From Planococcus circulans (lineage in GTDB: Bacteria; Bacillota; Bacilli; Bacillales_A; Planococcaceae): a stretch of 64,000 nucleotides of DNA. The stretch is taken from positions 1-64,000 of the forward strand of contig NZ_JAIQCL010000004.1 in the NCBI RefSeq assembly GCF_020023385.1, in the 5' to 3' direction. The stretch's first letter is position 1, and each line of letters starts with the position of its first letter. The position numbers and the translations under genes are program-made. The notes under the pieces are model-generated. The model did not search any database, was not told the origin of the DNA, and worked only from the letters and a program-made list of their open reading frames with translations. Below, piece by piece: positions 8,696 through 20,667 of this stretch.

Positions 8696-9097
8696 CTAAC
8701 GAAGCCACTTGGTAGCTCTTATATCTGTACCTTCGCCTAATATCGTTTCGATTTTAAAGTCGTCCATTAATCGTTTGACACCTGGCAGTCCCGCCCCTAG
8801 TCCACCGGAAGTCGTAAAACCGTCTTCCATGACTTTGCGGATATCTGGAATTCCCGGACCGCTGTCTGCAGCTATGATCAGGATTCCTTTCACGCCGTTT
8901 TCCGTTAATTGTTGAATTTCGATTCTGCCTTTTCCGGCATATAAGTAAATATTGCGGGCAAGCTCGCTGATGGCCGTCGTAATACGGGCCTGGTCAACTG
9001 TGCCAAAGCCAAGCTCTTTCGCTACATTGCGTCCGAGTTGTCTTGCAGCTACAATATCCCATTCTGTCAAAATTTCCACCGAGGACTGGTCGCTCAT
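8696..9097 (-). CDS. rsbT: RsbT serine/threonine kinase
   Basis: A 133-aa GHKL kinase. In the stressosome it phosphorylates RsbS and RsbR, then leaves to activate RsbU. The N box ITTAISELARNIYLYA and the glycine motifs DSGPGIPD and GLGAGLPG are intact. The start ATG is two bases past the rsbS stop, with the GGAGG ribosome site inside the end of rsbS. Confidence 0.95.
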   Translation of the reverse strand: MSDQSSVEILTEWDIVAARQLGRNVAKELGFGTVDQARITTAISELARNIYLYAGKGRIEIQQLTENGVKGILIIAADSGPGIPDIRKVMEDGFTTSGGLGAGLPGVKRLMDDFKIETILGEGTDIRATKWLR

Positions 9098-9099
9098 TT

Positions 9100-9462
9100 T
9101 TAAGCCTCCAATTCCAATTGAAGTTTATCTAAACCATTTTCTAAATCCAGTGCTGTCATAACGTCTTCAAGTCGAATTCCTAACTCGATCAAAGTGATAG
9201 CAACTGCTGGCTGGATACCGGTAATGACTACTCGGGCCCCCATCAGGCTTGACATACTGATGACGTCTCCCAGAACTTTCGCGATAAATGAGTCGATGAA
9301 ATCAATGGAAGTCAAATCAATCACGACACCTCGCGCACTTGTTTCATGCAGTTTGGTCAGTAAATCCTCTTGAAATTGAAGAGCTGTCTGGTCGTCAAGC
9401 TCCCATTGGATGGAAACAATCAATGTATCTCTTAACTTTAAAATTGGAATTCTAAAATTCAT
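9100..9462 (-). CDS. rsbS: RsbS stressosome scaffold protein
   Basis: A 120-aa single STAS-domain protein. It forms the stressosome core with RsbR and sequesters RsbT. Ser58 in FIDSFIAKV matches the RsbT-phosphorylated serine (Ser59 in B. subtilis). The start overlaps the rsbRA stop by one base. Confidence 0.95.
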   Translation of the reverse strand: MNFRIPILKLRDTLIVSIQWELDDQTALQFQEDLLTKLHETSARGVVIDLTSIDFIDSFIAKVLGDVISMSSLMGARVVITGIQPAVAITLIELGIRLEDVMTALDLENGLDKLQLELEA

Positions 9463-10289
9463 CAGTCTTCAACCTCCACAATTTTTCGGTTTGTCCAAGC
9501 CAATGCCTGTTCCACGCCTCGCTGCAAAGTGCTTGTTGTCGTAAAGTCGTTCAGGTTGATGCCGAGCGTGACAATCGTCTGGGCAATCTCAGGTCGAATT
9601 CCGACAAGCATGCATTTCGCTCCAACCAGACGCACAGCATCTGCTGCCTGGATAATGTGATGGGCGACCATTGTGTCCACTACCGGTACACCGGTGATAT
9701 CGAGCAACACAACTTCTGCCCGATGTTTGACGACACCTTCCAACAGGTTCTCCATAATCAATTTCGCCCGCTCTGTATCAATTGTTCCGACAAGCGGCAT
9801 GACCGAGACTTTCTCAAAAACCGGAATAAGCGATGCTGAAAGTTCCTGCAATGCGATCTTTTGGAGGCTGACCGTGCGTTCCCATGTCTTGGAGTATGCC
9901 TCGATGGTGCTGTCGCGGATCGGCGAGATCCACTTGTTGAACTCTTCTACAAATGCGGCAATATTACTTTCGTTAATAATGCCTTCTTTGGTCATGCCTT
10001 CATAGACGATTTCAGCGAAATGATTGATTGCTTTCGTAACGAATGTAATGGACCAACCAAGGCGAACTACCTTTTCCGCAAAATCGATTAATCGGCTTTC
10101 ATATGCTTGATGGCTTTCCAGCAAATTGGATATCATCAATTCAGCGAATTCATGGCTTGTCTGATTCATCAACTCTGTGGGCATCACCTGAAAAGAACGT
10201 TCATCTTTCTCGTTCTTCATTTTTTCTTGCCATTGTGAAATAATTTCAGTTAAATTGCCCTGTATATATTGAGCCATCTGTTTATTCAT
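9462..10289 (-). CDS. rsbRA: RsbRA stressosome co-antagonist
   Basis: A 275-aa protein with a variable globin-like N-terminal sensor half (about residues 1-150) and a strongly conserved C-terminal STAS half. Threonines matching the two RsbT-phosphorylated sites are visible in [10 protein letters not shown] and [10 protein letters not shown] choose ATG 10287-10289, with GGGAGG about 12 bases upstream, over the GTG nine codons earlier. It is the first gene of the rsb cluster. No second RsbR paralogue lies in this window. Confidence 0.94.
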   Translation of the reverse strand: MNKQMAQYIQGNLTEIISQWQEKMKNEKDERSFQVMPTELMNQTSHEFAELMISNLLESHQAYESRLIDFAEKVVRLGWSITFVTKAINHFAEIVYEGMTKEGIINESNIAAFVEEFNKWISPIRDSTIEAYSKTWERTVSLQKIALQELSASLIPVFEKVSVMPLVGTIDTERAKLIMENLLEGVVKHRAEVVLLDITGVPVVDTMVAHHIIQAADAVRLVGAKCMLVGIRPEIAQTIVTLGINLNDFTTTSTLQRGVEQALAWTNRKIVEVED

Positions 10290-10403
10290 ATGGATTAAAA
10301 ACCCTCCCTGCGACACTATGTATCTTAAATTTTATCTGCTACTCTTTATTGTATCGGAAATTCGTTTTTTTCACATCTTTTTTGTCGGCTAGTCTGTTTT
10401 CTG

Positions 10404-10441
10404 AAAAAAAGACACCTCGAGAAAAATTCTCAAGGTGCCTT
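10404..10441 (-). terminator. terminator after ndoA
   Basis: The stem GGCACCTTGAGAA/TTCTCGAGGTGTC on the minus strand is followed by T7. It separates the ndoAI-ndoA unit from rsbRA. Confidence 0.8.
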
Positions 10442-10458
10442 TCAAGGAGTATGTATGC

Positions 10459-10809
10459 TTAAAATTTTACTAGGCCAACACTGATTTCCAGTGCCTCGTC
10501 TACTTTTTCCATCAACGTGTCATCAAGTTGGGTGATTTTATCGGTCAGCCGAGACTTATCAATAGTCCGCAATTGTTCAAGCAGAATGACTGAATCACGT
10601 TCAAAGCCATACTTCTTGGCATTGATCTCTACGTGAGTCGGCAATTTGGCTTTTTGAATCTGCGCAGTAATTGCAGCAATGATTACAGTAGGACTGAAAC
10701 GATTGCCTATATCGTTTTGAATCACCAGGACAGGACGGGTCCCGCCTTGCTCAGACCCGACGACCGGTGATAATTCTGCAAAAAAAACATCCCCGCGTTT
10801 TACAATCAA
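10459..10809 (-). CDS. ndoA: NdoA (MazF/EndoA) endoribonuclease toxin
   Basis: A 116-aa MazF/PemK-family toxin that cleaves mRNA (UACAU in B. subtilis). The family signature is strong: [20 protein letters not shown] at the N terminus, then RPVLVIQND, and a C-terminal helix. It starts 4 bases after the antitoxin gene. Like its B. subtilis counterpart it lies between alr and rsbRA, indicating an ancestral chromosomal module and not a recent arrival. Confidence 0.96.
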   Translation of the reverse strand: MIVKRGDVFFAELSPVVGSEQGGTRPVLVIQNDIGNRFSPTVIIAAITAQIQKAKLPTHVEINAKKYGFERDSVILLEQLRTIDKSRLTDKITQLDDTLMEKVDEALEISVGLVKF

Positions 10810-10813
10810 GTTG

Positions 10814-11098
10814 TCACCCTCCGCTTACGAGTCGCACTGTCGTGTGCTCCGCTTCGTACTCAGCGTGAGAACATTCACAAGCAATCGATAGATTGATCTG
10901 TGACATCTCCACGTAGCCCTTGATCATCGCTTCCCGAATATGATATGAGTCGTACAGGTTCTTAGTCACCCGGTGCGTGGAAACGTAAATATAATCTCCA
11001 CTTTCTTGAACACGTTCATCTGAATGAGTTGTCAACTCCGAAATAAATTGTTTTGGTAACTTTACAACCACTTCTTTTGTCTTTGACTTCTCGTACAC
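10814..11098 (-). CDS. ndoAI: NdoAI (MazE-like) antitoxin
   Basis: A 94-aa antitoxin with an N-terminal ribbon-helix-helix segment ([16 protein letters not shown]) for DNA binding and a C-terminal toxin-binding tail ending VRLVSGG, shared with B. subtilis EndoAI. I take GTG 11096-11098 because GGAGG lies 8 bases before it; a GTG three codons earlier overlaps that site. The middle region is more divergent than the toxin. Confidence 0.9.
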   Translation of the reverse strand: MYEKSKTKEVVVKLPKQFISELTTHSDERVQESGDYIYVSTHRVTKNLYDSYHIREAMIKGYVEMSQINLSIACECSHAEYEAEHTTVRLVSGG

Positions 11099-11141
11099 AG
11101 CCGACACCTCCGAAAATCCCGTTCTTCTGCCTTTATCTTTC

Positions 11142-12299
11142 TCATCTTAACATTGTATCGGGCTCCTGAAAAGGTAAATCGGAAACTTTGGTGCTGTCCG
11201 AGTATACCCGAGGCACCCGTTTTGTTAAAATACACGGGATTTCATAAGGGATCGTATCCAGCCTGCGCGCCCATTCGTCGATGTAAATACGCTGTCCGCC
11301 CTGTGCGCCGATCAGTTGCACTTTTTCTCCGATTGGTAATTTTTCAGAAAGCCGAATCATGCATTGATCCATGCAAATCCGGCCTACAATCGGCACGCGC
11401 TGTCCTCTCACTAAAACTTCCTGCCCCTGCAGTCCCCGGAGCATGCCGTCCGCATAACCGATGGGCAAGGTTGCAATCCATTCATCCTGTTCGGCATGGT
11501 AAGTCGCCCCGTAGCTCAGCCCTTCACCAGCTTTCACTTTTTTCACATGGATGATTTCCGTTTCCAAGCTAAGCGCCGGATGGAGTTCAAATGGCATTTC
11601 CTTGCCTACATAAGGGGATGGCGCGATGCCGTACAATGAAATTCCTACGCGCACCGCGTCACAGGACAATTCCGGATGCATGATGGCCGCTGCGCTATTG
11701 GAGACATGGACCATGACGGAAGGATCATCCAATTTATCGATTACGCTATTCATAGCGCCCACTTGTCGGCTGAACAACGAAGAATCCTCTTCATCCGCTG
11801 TGGCAAAATGAGTGAAAATGCCTTTAAAATCAAAATCATGATCAGCAATAAAACCGAAGGCTTCATCCACCTCGTCCAATTGGATGCCGATGCGCCTCAT
11901 GCCGGTATCCACCTTCAAATGGATCTTCAATGCATTCAGATCAGGCGCCAACTGGGTTGCCGCCATAGACAGCCAATCAAGAGAAACAGCCGTAACGATA
12001 ATATTATGCTGCTGCGCGACCGGGATGAAATTCGGCGGAGTCGCCCCAAGGACCAGCAATTCCGTGTCGATGCCCTCTTCCCTCAGAAAAAGAGCTTCAT
12101 CCGGGGTTGCCACGGCCAGCAAGAGGACACCATTTTCAATCGCCGTCTTCGCCACTTCCAAAACACCATGCCCGTAAGCATCCGCTTTTATTACTGCGAT
12201 CACTTCAGCATCCTTGCTTCTTTCCTGAAAAGCGGTTAAATTCTTTTTGATTGCACCTAAATCAATGACTGCTTTTGTCGGACGATAATATTCTGTCAT
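11142..12299 (-). CDS. alr: alanine racemase
   Basis: A 385-aa fold III PLP enzyme interconverting L- and D-alanine for peptidoglycan. The PLP lysine lies in VIAVIKADAYGHG near residue 39, and the second catalytic tyrosine is in LSYGATYHAEQDEW. ATG 12297-12299 follows GGGTGGTG. It lies just downstream of acpS. The lipoprotein gene ydcC, found between acpS and alr in B. subtilis, is missing. murF and ddl, later steps of the same pathway, are about 6 kb away. Confidence 0.97.
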   Translation of the reverse strand: MTEYYRPTKAVIDLGAIKKNLTAFQERSKDAEVIAVIKADAYGHGVLEVAKTAIENGVLLLAVATPDEALFLREEGIDTELLVLGATPPNFIPVAQQHNIIVTAVSLDWLSMAATQLAPDLNALKIHLKVDTGMRRIGIQLDEVDEAFGFIADHDFDFKGIFTHFATADEEDSSLFSRQVGAMNSVIDKLDDPSVMVHVSNSAAAIMHPELSCDAVRVGISLYGIAPSPYVGKEMPFELHPALSLETEIIHVKKVKAGEGLSYGATYHAEQDEWIATLPIGYADGMLRGLQGQEVLVRGQRVPIVGRICMDQCMIRLSEKLPIGEKVQLIGAQGGQRIYIDEWARRLDTIPYEIPCILTKRVPRVYSDSTKVSDLPFQEPDTMLR

Positions 12300-12314
12300 C
12301 GTAACACCACCCAA

Positions 12315-12668
12315 TTAATTTGTTTGTAAAAGAACTTGCGCTGCTGCAAATTCCTTTGAATGCGTAATGGAGACCAGACCCGTTTCCTTGTTCTGAAAGT
12401 AAACGGAAGGCTTGCCTTTGCTGTCTTTCCGGATTTCAATGTCCTGAAAAGAACAGGCTCCGCCAATTCCCGTTCCCTTCGCTTTGGAGAACGCTTCTTT
12501 GGCTGCAAAGCGGCCAGCCAGAAATTCAACTTTTCTTGCAGCAGTTAACTGAATGTATTCAGCGTGCTCGGATTGTGTTAATACACGCTCACGAAATTTC
12601 GCTGATTTCGCATCCAATCGCTGGATCCGTGACAATTCAACGATATCCAACCCGATTCCTGTAATCAT
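12315..12668 (-). CDS. acpS: holo-[acyl-carrier-protein] synthase
   Basis: A 117-aa 4'-phosphopantetheinyl transferase that loads the acyl carrier protein for fatty-acid synthesis. The metal-binding aspartate lies in GIGLDIVEL, and FAAKEAFSKAKGTGIG is the second signature. ATG 12666-12668 has AAAGGAG upstream. It forms a unit with alr and is divergent from the rhomboid gene, as acpS is from ydcA in B. subtilis. Confidence 0.96.
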   Translation of the reverse strand: MITGIGLDIVELSRIQRLDAKSAKFRERVLTQSEHAEYIQLTAARKVEFLAGRFAAKEAFSKAKGTGIGGACSFQDIEIRKDSKGKPSVYFQNKETGLVSITHSKEFAAAQVLLQTN

Positions 12669-12736
12669 AAATGTTTCTCCTTTCAATCGCAAACGGGTAA
12701 CAGGTATAATTAAAGATATGAAATAGAGGTGACTAA

Positions 12737-13345
12737 ATGTTTATTCGAACAGAAAGCTTTAAGCAATACCTGCGCCTGTATCCGGTTGTTTCCACTTTGA
12801 TGGCCCTTAATCTGTTGGTCTATGTACTGACATGGCTTCCTTTGCTTGGTGAATGGCTTTACTTTTATGGTGTCGGTTCCAACTTCTACATTGCAGAAGG
12901 CCAATGGTGGCGTTTCTTTACACCGATGTTCCTGCATGGCGGATTGATGCATTTGCTGTTTAATATGTTTTCACTGTTCCTGTTCGGACCTGAATTGGAA
13001 CGTTTAACCGGTAAAGTCCGCTTCATCACGATCTACCTGCTGGCAGGATTCTTTGCTTCAGCGGCCACCTACTTTTTGCAGCCGCTCGATTATGCCCACG
13101 TAGGAGCAAGCGGTGCGATTTTCGGAGTGTTTGGCGCATTCGGCGCATTGGTGTATTACGGCGGACGCGCTCTGCCTCAGCTAAAACAAATTATACTCCC
13201 AATTATCGTGATTAGTATAGTCATGACTTTCTTGACTCCCAACGTAAATGTCACAGCCCATATCGCTGGAATGATAACCGGATTCCTAATCGGACTCAGT
13301 TATTTCCATCCAAAGCGGATCGTCAGTTGGCGGGCAAAAAAATAA
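12737..13345 (+). CDS. rhomboid family intramembrane serine protease
   Basis: A 202-aa membrane protein with six predicted helices. The catalytic serine is in GASGAIFG (about residue 130) and the histidine in NVTAHIAGMITG (about 178). The substrate is unknown. The start has AGAGGTGA upstream. It corresponds in position to B. subtilis ydcA and is followed immediately by a terminator. Confidence 0.93.
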   Translation: MFIRTESFKQYLRLYPVVSTLMALNLLVYVLTWLPLLGEWLYFYGVGSNFYIAEGQWWRFFTPMFLHGGLMHLLFNMFSLFLFGPELERLTGKVRFITIYLLAGFFASAATYFLQPLDYAHVGASGAIFGVFGAFGALVYYGGRALPQLKQIILPIIVISIVMTFLTPNVNVTAHIAGMITGFLIGLSYFHPKRIVSWRAKK

Positions 13346-13347
13346 AG

Positions 13348-13383
13348 ACAGCCGGAATAAAAATTCCGGCTGCTTTTTTTTTG
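13348..13383 (+). terminator. terminator after the rhomboid gene
   Basis: A perfect stem AGCCGGAAT/ATTCCGGCT with an AAAA loop is followed by about 9 T. It is placed between two convergent genes. Confidence 0.9.
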
Positions 13384-13400
13384 CGAAAAATTGGGTGTGT

Positions 13401-14915
13401 TCAATCCTTTATTTCTCTGGTGCTGGAAGGTTCGTACCATGACAAGATTCGGCTGGCATCGCTTTTTTCCATATGGGGTGTTGATGCAGTGGCCCCCATC
13501 ATGCCCGATTTGATCGTTGAGTTGATCGATGCAATCCCTTTACGGCGCTGGAAGAAACTTTGCGTCACTTGAACAACCTGCACCCGCTTCTTCAGCATAA
13601 AGAATTGGTGTTTGCTGAGCCCTCTGAATTGCATCGTCAATTGACGTTCTCCCAGCGCATACCCCACTGTCCGGTGCTGCCAGATTCCGATGGCGACAAT
13701 GATCGGCACAAAAATCAATGCAAGCAGGCCGTACGGATAGAAGAAATAGCCTACCGCAGCAAATACTGGCGACAGCCAAAGCAAATCCAGACGATAGAAA
13801 AAGTGGACGCTGCGCTTCGGTGCCTTGACCAATTCCGGCGTCCATTCCAGCTCAGGAAACAACTCAGCCAGGATGGGAATCATCCGATCTGCTTTGACCA
13901 AAGGAAACAGGCGGATCTTCTCATCTTTGTCCCCGATTGACCCTCCTGCACTTTCAACCAATACTGTCGCGTATCCGAAAAGCTCACGCAAAGGGTTCTG
14001 GCTGATCTTGATGCCTTGAACGCGTTTCAGGGGGACGGAAACTTTTTTCTTTTCCAATAATCCCCTGGTGATATAGATATGGTCCTCATCACGCTGGATG
14101 GTAAATTGGTAATTCGCCACGATGGTCATAATGACCGAAATGATCCAAGCGATCAATAACACAAAAAAGATGGTCAACGCGACAATCAATGCACCAAAAC
14201 GCAGAAACAGCATGACTTCCTCGTAAATCGCATCATACGGAATCAGTTCGGAAAACTGGGAAAGGAAAATCGCAACCGCTGAAATCACGACCCCAATCCC
14301 TCCAGAAGTTGTTGCAAGAATCAATAGTTCCTTCATGGACATGCGGTAAAGTACCTGTGCCTCTTTTTTAGGCGGTGCTTCCACTTGTTCCACCGGTCCC
14401 ATTACTGCAACGCTTTCTTCGGGAAGCTGGTGTTTTGCTTTCTCCATTTCATTTTCGATGCGGTCTGCATCTTCGCGCGAAATAGCCGTCAATTCGGCTT
14501 CGGCCTGGCCGACCTTACCTGAGCCGCCAGTCTCCACTTTCACTTTCACCAAACCGAGCGGCCGGTGAAAAATGCCTTCAGTATAATTCAGGCTCTGGAT
14601 CCGGTCAAAAGGTATATACCTTTTTTTCTTTACAAAAAGGCCGTATTCAATGCGCAATTCCCCGTCCTCAAACCAGTAGACAAAACGTTTCCACTTGATG
14701 ATTCCACCAATCAGCAGGAAGACCAGTACAACACTGCCCACGATTACCGGAATCAAGCCTTGCCAACCCTGGTTGAACATCGAACTGACTCCGCCGTCCC
14801 TGAATATATTGACACCAAAAATAATGATGAACGGAACAATCAATTCTTTTAAGCCTTTGATGAAATTCAGAAATGCCGAAATGGGATGCAGCTTATAACG
14901 TTCTTCATACATCAT
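13401..14915 (-). CDS. ydbT: YdbT-like PH-domain membrane protein
   Basis: A 504-aa membrane protein with repeated bacterial PH (bPH2/DUF304) domains separated by paired transmembrane helices near residues 15-65, 195-260 and 365-410. YdbS/YdbT-type pairs are linked to resistance against membrane-active bacteriocins in B. subtilis; the molecular role is unclear. The start overlaps the end of ydbS (GATGATGTATGA), where two successive ATG codons are possible. Confidence 0.85.
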   Translation of the reverse strand: MMYEERYKLHPISAFLNFIKGLKELIVPFIIIFGVNIFRDGGVSSMFNQGWQGLIPVIVGSVVLVFLLIGGIIKWKRFVYWFEDGELRIEYGLFVKKKRYIPFDRIQSLNYTEGIFHRPLGLVKVKVETGGSGKVGQAEAELTAISREDADRIENEMEKAKHQLPEESVAVMGPVEQVEAPPKKEAQVLYRMSMKELLILATTSGGIGVVISAVAIFLSQFSELIPYDAIYEEVMLFLRFGALIVALTIFFVLLIAWIISVIMTIVANYQFTIQRDEDHIYITRGLLEKKKVSVPLKRVQGIKISQNPLRELFGYATVLVESAGGSIGDKDEKIRLFPLVKADRMIPILAELFPELEWTPELVKAPKRSVHFFYRLDLLWLSPVFAAVGYFFYPYGLLALIFVPIIVAIGIWQHRTVGYALGERQLTMQFRGLSKHQFFMLKKRVQVVQVTQSFFQRRKGIASINSTIKSGMMGATASTPHMEKSDASRILSWYEPSSTREIKD

Positions 14916-15384
14916 CTTCCGCCACCCTTGCCAATACGGAAATTCTGGCTCTCAGCTCATCCGCTTCCGCTGTTACAAGCGCAGGAATCGTATGAGTGGT
15001 TGCCGCTGTTGAAATCGATATTTCCGCTAAATCATATTTCCGCAAAATCGGGCCTTGTTCCGTATCGACGTGCTGAACACGCACCATCGGCACCAATGTC
15101 CGGGTAACGATGAATAAGCCATGCTGCAATTCGATTTCCTGCTCCCTCACCTCATAACGCCAGCGTTGCCAGCGGATTTTTGGAAACAAGTAAATAAACA
15201 GGAAGCCAAATAGCAGAATCACTGCTGCATAAACAGCGTACAGCCATTGCGGCCAGTCAAAAAAGTACGTTAAAACGCCAGCTCCAATTGCGATCAATGC
15301 GATCACCGCAGTTTCCATACTGCCGTAAACACGCCAGACGGTTAATCCTTTTCGTGAAATTTGATTTTTCGGTTGGTTGTCCAT
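14905..15384 (-). CDS. ydbS: YdbS-like PH-domain membrane protein
   Basis: A 159-aa protein, the same length as B. subtilis YdbS. Two transmembrane helices near residues 20-65 are followed by one bPH2 domain. I choose ATG 15382-15384, preceded by GGAGAG; a frame 10 codons longer is less likely. Expected to work with YdbT, to which it is translationally coupled. Confidence 0.87.
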   Translation of the reverse strand: MDNQPKNQISRKGLTVWRVYGSMETAVIALIAIGAGVLTYFFDWPQWLYAVYAAVILLFGFLFIYLFPKIRWQRWRYEVREQEIELQHGLFIVTRTLVPMVRVQHVDTEQGPILRKYDLAEISISTAATTHTIPALVTAEADELRARISVLARVAEDDV

Positions 15385-15470
15385 TCTATTCTCTCCAATC
15401 GCGTGCCTATCCATTATACGATTTACTTATCTAAACGTTTCAGTCAATTGTAACTGAAATCCGGACAGCA

Positions 15471-15519
15471 AAAAAGGGCGCATGCCCAAACAGTTTCCTG
15501 TTTGGCATACGCCCTTTGG
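15471..15519 (-). terminator. strong terminator after cshA
   Basis: A stem of about 20 bp on the minus strand (AAAGGGCGTATGCC... with ...GGCATGCGCCCTTT, GAAA tetraloop) is followed by T6. Confidence 0.92.
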
Positions 15520-15530
15520 ATGGATCGGTA

Positions 15531-17388
<1,858 letters not shown>

Positions 17389-18087
17389 TTACTCTGCGCC
17401 TTTATTCATAAACTCAAAAACTTTCTTAAACCAATCGTCACAGTCGTCGCTGTAACAGATCAAATGCTTGCCGGTTTCTGAATGGATCATGTATTTTTCT
17501 GTTGAACCGATGTGGTCATGAATATAGTCAGCGGCAGAAGCGGGAACTACGCTGTCCTTGCCTCCCTGCACAATACAAACCGGAACTTTGATCTTGTCGT
17601 AATAGGGTTCAACCATTCTGACAACCCGCAGAAATTCCACGGCTGAACTGACAGGTGTGTTCATCAGTTTGTATTCATAAAGATGAAAAGATGAATTTTC
17701 CGCTATTTTCCCAGATAACACATCTCTCATCGCTTCCTGCACTTCCTCAAAAATCTGTGCAGGACTGATGTATTTGGCTGCTGCACTCAATAGAACCAGC
17801 CGATCGACCTTGTAGCGCATTGCTAGATACAGCGCGATCAATCCGCCCATCGAAAAGCCGACAATGATGATGCGGTCCGCTGATTTTTTCAGCTTTTTCA
17901 ATGCCAGCTCCGCTTCCATCATCCAACTTTCAGCTGAAATACTTTTTAAGGCCAATTTTTCACCATGTCCTGGAAGCGTCGGTATTTCTACGATCCAGTC
18001 GGTCTCGCCGGTTAAAAAATCAGCAAACGGCTCAACTTCAAACGGGCCTCCTGTAAAGCCATGAATACAAAGAACCCCGGTCTTCAA
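17389..18087 (-). CDS. alpha/beta hydrolase, carboxylesterase-like
   Basis: A 232-aa cytoplasmic esterase-type hydrolase. The oxyanion-hole motif HGFTGGP lies at the N terminus, the nucleophile elbow GFSMGG near residue 97, an aspartate in QGGKDSVVP and a histidine in SETGKHLICYS. Length and motifs resemble the Est30 carboxylesterases. The start is TTG 18085-18087 with GAGG 8 bases upstream. It lies between murF and cshA, a spot without such a gene in B. subtilis. The natural substrate is unknown. Confidence 0.85.
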   Translation of the reverse strand: MKTGVLCIHGFTGGPFEVEPFADFLTGETDWIVEIPTLPGHGEKLALKSISAESWMMEAELALKKLKKSADRIIIVGFSMGGLIALYLAMRYKVDRLVLLSAAAKYISPAQIFEEVQEAMRDVLSGKIAENSSFHLYEYKLMNTPVSSAVEFLRVVRMVEPYYDKIKVPVCIVQGGKDSVVPASAADYIHDHIGSTEKYMIHSETGKHLICYSDDCDDWFKKVFEFMNKGAE

Positions 18088-18151
18088 ATCGCTTCCCTCT
18101 TTTCATCGCTTAACAGCATAAAACTTTTGAGCCCCTACACTGCCGTCTTCT

Positions 18152-19510
18152 TTATTGGCCGGTGAAAGGTTCAATCACTTTCTCCAGCGCCATACCACGG
18201 GAACCTTTCACTAATATGACTGAGTCTTTGTTGGTATACCTTTTCAACAAATCAATAATCGGTCCGTAGTCGTCTTCACTCCACAGCAACTTGCCGTTAT
18301 AGGCCGGCTGCAATTTATCATACAGCCATTTCATGCGCGGTCCATAGAGGCAGACCCCGGCAAGGCTATCTGAAATGTAATTGCTCAGTGCTTCGTGATA
18401 GCTTTGTTCGTCGTCTCCAAGTTCAAGCATATCGCCAAGGACGACCCACTTCTTGTCTTTCATCGTTGTTTCACGGATGAAATTCAATGCTGCATTCATC
18501 GATGAAGGAGCTGCATTATAGGCATCATTGATGAAAATGGCTCCGTTATCCGCTTGGATCATCTGCATGCGCATATCGGTCAAAGCTGCGTCTTTCAAGG
18601 ATTTGCGGATTTGCTCCTCTGACAGGCCTGCTTCAAGAGCGATCAAAATGGCGGCCAGGGTGTTCTTCACCTGATGCTCACCCAATACAGGAATGGTGAA
18701 GGCGGCATCTATGATTCCGCTCACCATAAAGCTGCTGCCATTTTCAGTCGCTTTAATATCCGTTACCGTCAATTCGTTGTTGTCATCGAATCCAAAAGAG
18801 ACTGCCTGCGGGAAAGATTCCATAAACGGCTGCAACAGCGGCTCGTCTCCGTCATAGAAAAGTTTACCGTGCTGTTGCAGGCCTGCAGTGATTTCAAACT
18901 TTGCTTCCGCTATCGCTTCACGTGATCCAAGATCCTGCAGATGCGCTTCACCGATATTGGTGATGATGGCGTAATCGGGACGTGCCAATTCAGACAGAAA
19001 CTCGATCTGCCCTTTGCCGCTCATGCCCATTTCCAGAACAGCGACTTTGGTGTCTTCGTCCAAAGACAGGATGGTCAATGGCAAGCCCAATTCGTTATTG
19101 TAATTCCCCTGGGTTTTTTGCACTTTGAAATAAGGCTTTAACACACTCGCTACGAGATCTTTTGTCGAAGTCTTGCCATTGGATCCAGTGATCCCGATGA
19201 CAATCGCAGACAATTCATCGCGGTAGGCTCTAGCCATCTCCTGCAAAGCAACTTCACAATCATCCACGAAAAGCAGAGGCAGATCTTCCGGTGCCCCCGG
19301 CTCGTCGCGCTGCCATAAAGAAGCTGCTGCGCCTAGTTCGATAGCTGAACGGACATACTTATGCCCATTCACTTGTTCGCCACGGAAAGGAATGAACAAA
19401 TCGCCCGGCTTGAGCGTTCTCGTGTTGATCGAGACCCCCGTAACGTCAAAGCCTTTTAAATTAGTTTTGATATCCAGCCATTTGGCTACTTGCTCAATCT
19501 TTTTTTTCAT
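18152..19510 (-). CDS. murF: UDP-N-acetylmuramoyl-tripeptide--D-alanyl-D-alanine ligase
   Basis: A 452-aa Mur ligase adding D-Ala-D-Ala to the UDP-MurNAc-tripeptide, the last cytoplasmic step of peptidoglycan precursor synthesis. The ATP-binding loop GITGSNGKTSTKD lies near residue 105, with the Mur-family NEAH-like stretch TNIGEAHLQDLGS and a C-terminal ligase domain. It follows ddl after 13 bases, so the enzyme making D-Ala-D-Ala and the enzyme using it are co-expressed. Confidence 0.97.
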   Translation of the reverse strand: MKKKIEQVAKWLDIKTNLKGFDVTGVSINTRTLKPGDLFIPFRGEQVNGHKYVRSAIELGAAASLWQRDEPGAPEDLPLLFVDDCEVALQEMARAYRDELSAIVIGITGSNGKTSTKDLVASVLKPYFKVQKTQGNYNNELGLPLTILSLDEDTKVAVLEMGMSGKGQIEFLSELARPDYAIITNIGEAHLQDLGSREAIAEAKFEITAGLQQHGKLFYDGDEPLLQPFMESFPQAVSFGFDDNNELTVTDIKATENGSSFMVSGIIDAAFTIPVLGEHQVKNTLAAILIALEAGLSEEQIRKSLKDAALTDMRMQMIQADNGAIFINDAYNAAPSSMNAALNFIRETTMKDKKWVVLGDMLELGDDEQSYHEALSNYISDSLAGVCLYGPRMKWLYDKLQPAYNGKLLWSEDDYGPIIDLLKRYTNKDSVILVKGSRGMALEKVIEPFTGQ

Positions 19511-19523
19511 TTGGCTTCTCCAC

Positions 19524-20594
19524 TCAATCTATTTTAACTTGCAGTAATTGCTTTTCTTCATGCCGCTCAATTGCTAAAGCGATTAGGCGTTCAATCAGTT
19601 CCGGATAAGGTAAACCCGTATGTTCCCAAAGCAAGGGGAACATGCTGTAAGGCGTAAAGCCAGGCAAGGTGTTCACTTCGTTGATCAAGATTTCATTGGC
19701 TTCTGTCACGAAAAAGTCTGCACGAACAAGCCCGGAGCAATCCAGAATTTTGAATGCTTTTTTAGCGTCCGTCTCCAATTTTGCGTAGACTGCATCATCC
19801 AATTCAGCTGGAATGATCATAGCGGTGTTGCCGTCTTTGTATTTCGCCTGATAATCATAGAAGGCTTTCAATGGTTTAATTTCTCCTGCTACTGAACAGG
19901 ACGGCTCGTCATTTCCAAGCACACCGACTTCGATTTCACGCGCAACTACCCCTTGCTCAATCACGATTTTACGGTCGAACTTCAGAGCCTCTTTGATTGC
20001 GGCGATCAGTTCTTCCCGATTATCCGCTTTGCTGATGCCGACACTCGACCCTAAATTAGCCGGTTTTACAAAAACTGGCCAAGCGAGTTCCGCTTCGATT
20101 TTATCCAGCCAAAAATCCCGGTTTTTATCCCAGTCTCTTCTTATAAAATACACATAAGGCGTTTGTTCTAAACCTGCCTGCTCAAACAATTGCTTCATCA
20201 CGACTTTGTCCATGCCTGCGGAAGACGCCAATACTCCGTTACCGACGTAGGGAATATTCATGACTTCAAGAAGGCCTTGAACGGTTCCGTCTTCTCCGTT
20301 CGGTCCGTGCAGCAAAGGAATGATGACATCCAGCGCCTCCCTGCTTTGTGCCGGAAGGAATCCGGAAATATCATTCGGCTTCGAAGATTCTCCATTCAAT
20401 TGAAGCTGCTCGATCGTTTTTGCCGTCTCTTCAAGACGGGCTCCTTTTCGCCATTCTCCATCTTGCGTAATGTAGATGGGATAGACTTCGTATGCATCAA
20501 AATCAATTGCTTTTGTAACTGCCAGGGCTGTAGACAGAGAAACTTCATGCTCTGCCGATTTGCCACCATATAATAAACCGATTCGTTTTTTCAT
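19524..20594 (-). CDS. ddl: D-alanine--D-alanine ligase
   Basis: A 356-aa ATP-grasp enzyme joining two D-alanines. The N-terminal [10 protein letters not shown], central [15 protein letters not shown] and C-terminal [18 protein letters not shown] are the family signatures. It heads a ddl-murF operon. Confidence 0.97.
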   Translation of the reverse strand: MKKRIGLLYGGKSAEHEVSLSTALAVTKAIDFDAYEVYPIYITQDGEWRKGARLEETAKTIEQLQLNGESSKPNDISGFLPAQSREALDVIIPLLHGPNGEDGTVQGLLEVMNIPYVGNGVLASSAGMDKVVMKQLFEQAGLEQTPYVYFIRRDWDKNRDFWLDKIEAELAWPVFVKPANLGSSVGISKADNREELIAAIKEALKFDRKIVIEQGVVAREIEVGVLGNDEPSCSVAGEIKPLKAFYDYQAKYKDGNTAMIIPAELDDAVYAKLETDAKKAFKILDCSGLVRADFFVTEANEILINEVNTLPGFTPYSMFPLLWEHTGLPYPELIERLIALAIERHEEKQLLQVKID

Positions 20595-20667
20595 CCAAAA
20601 AACCTCATTTCATTGTCCATATTGCTTAGTTTATCACGAACCCACAGGGACGAATAATTTTTTCATG

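Noticed and set aside
10459-11098. Recently acquired toxin-antitoxin island
   Set aside because: The pair sits between alr and rsbRA exactly as in B. subtilis, with no repeats or mobile genes, so it is an ancestral module.
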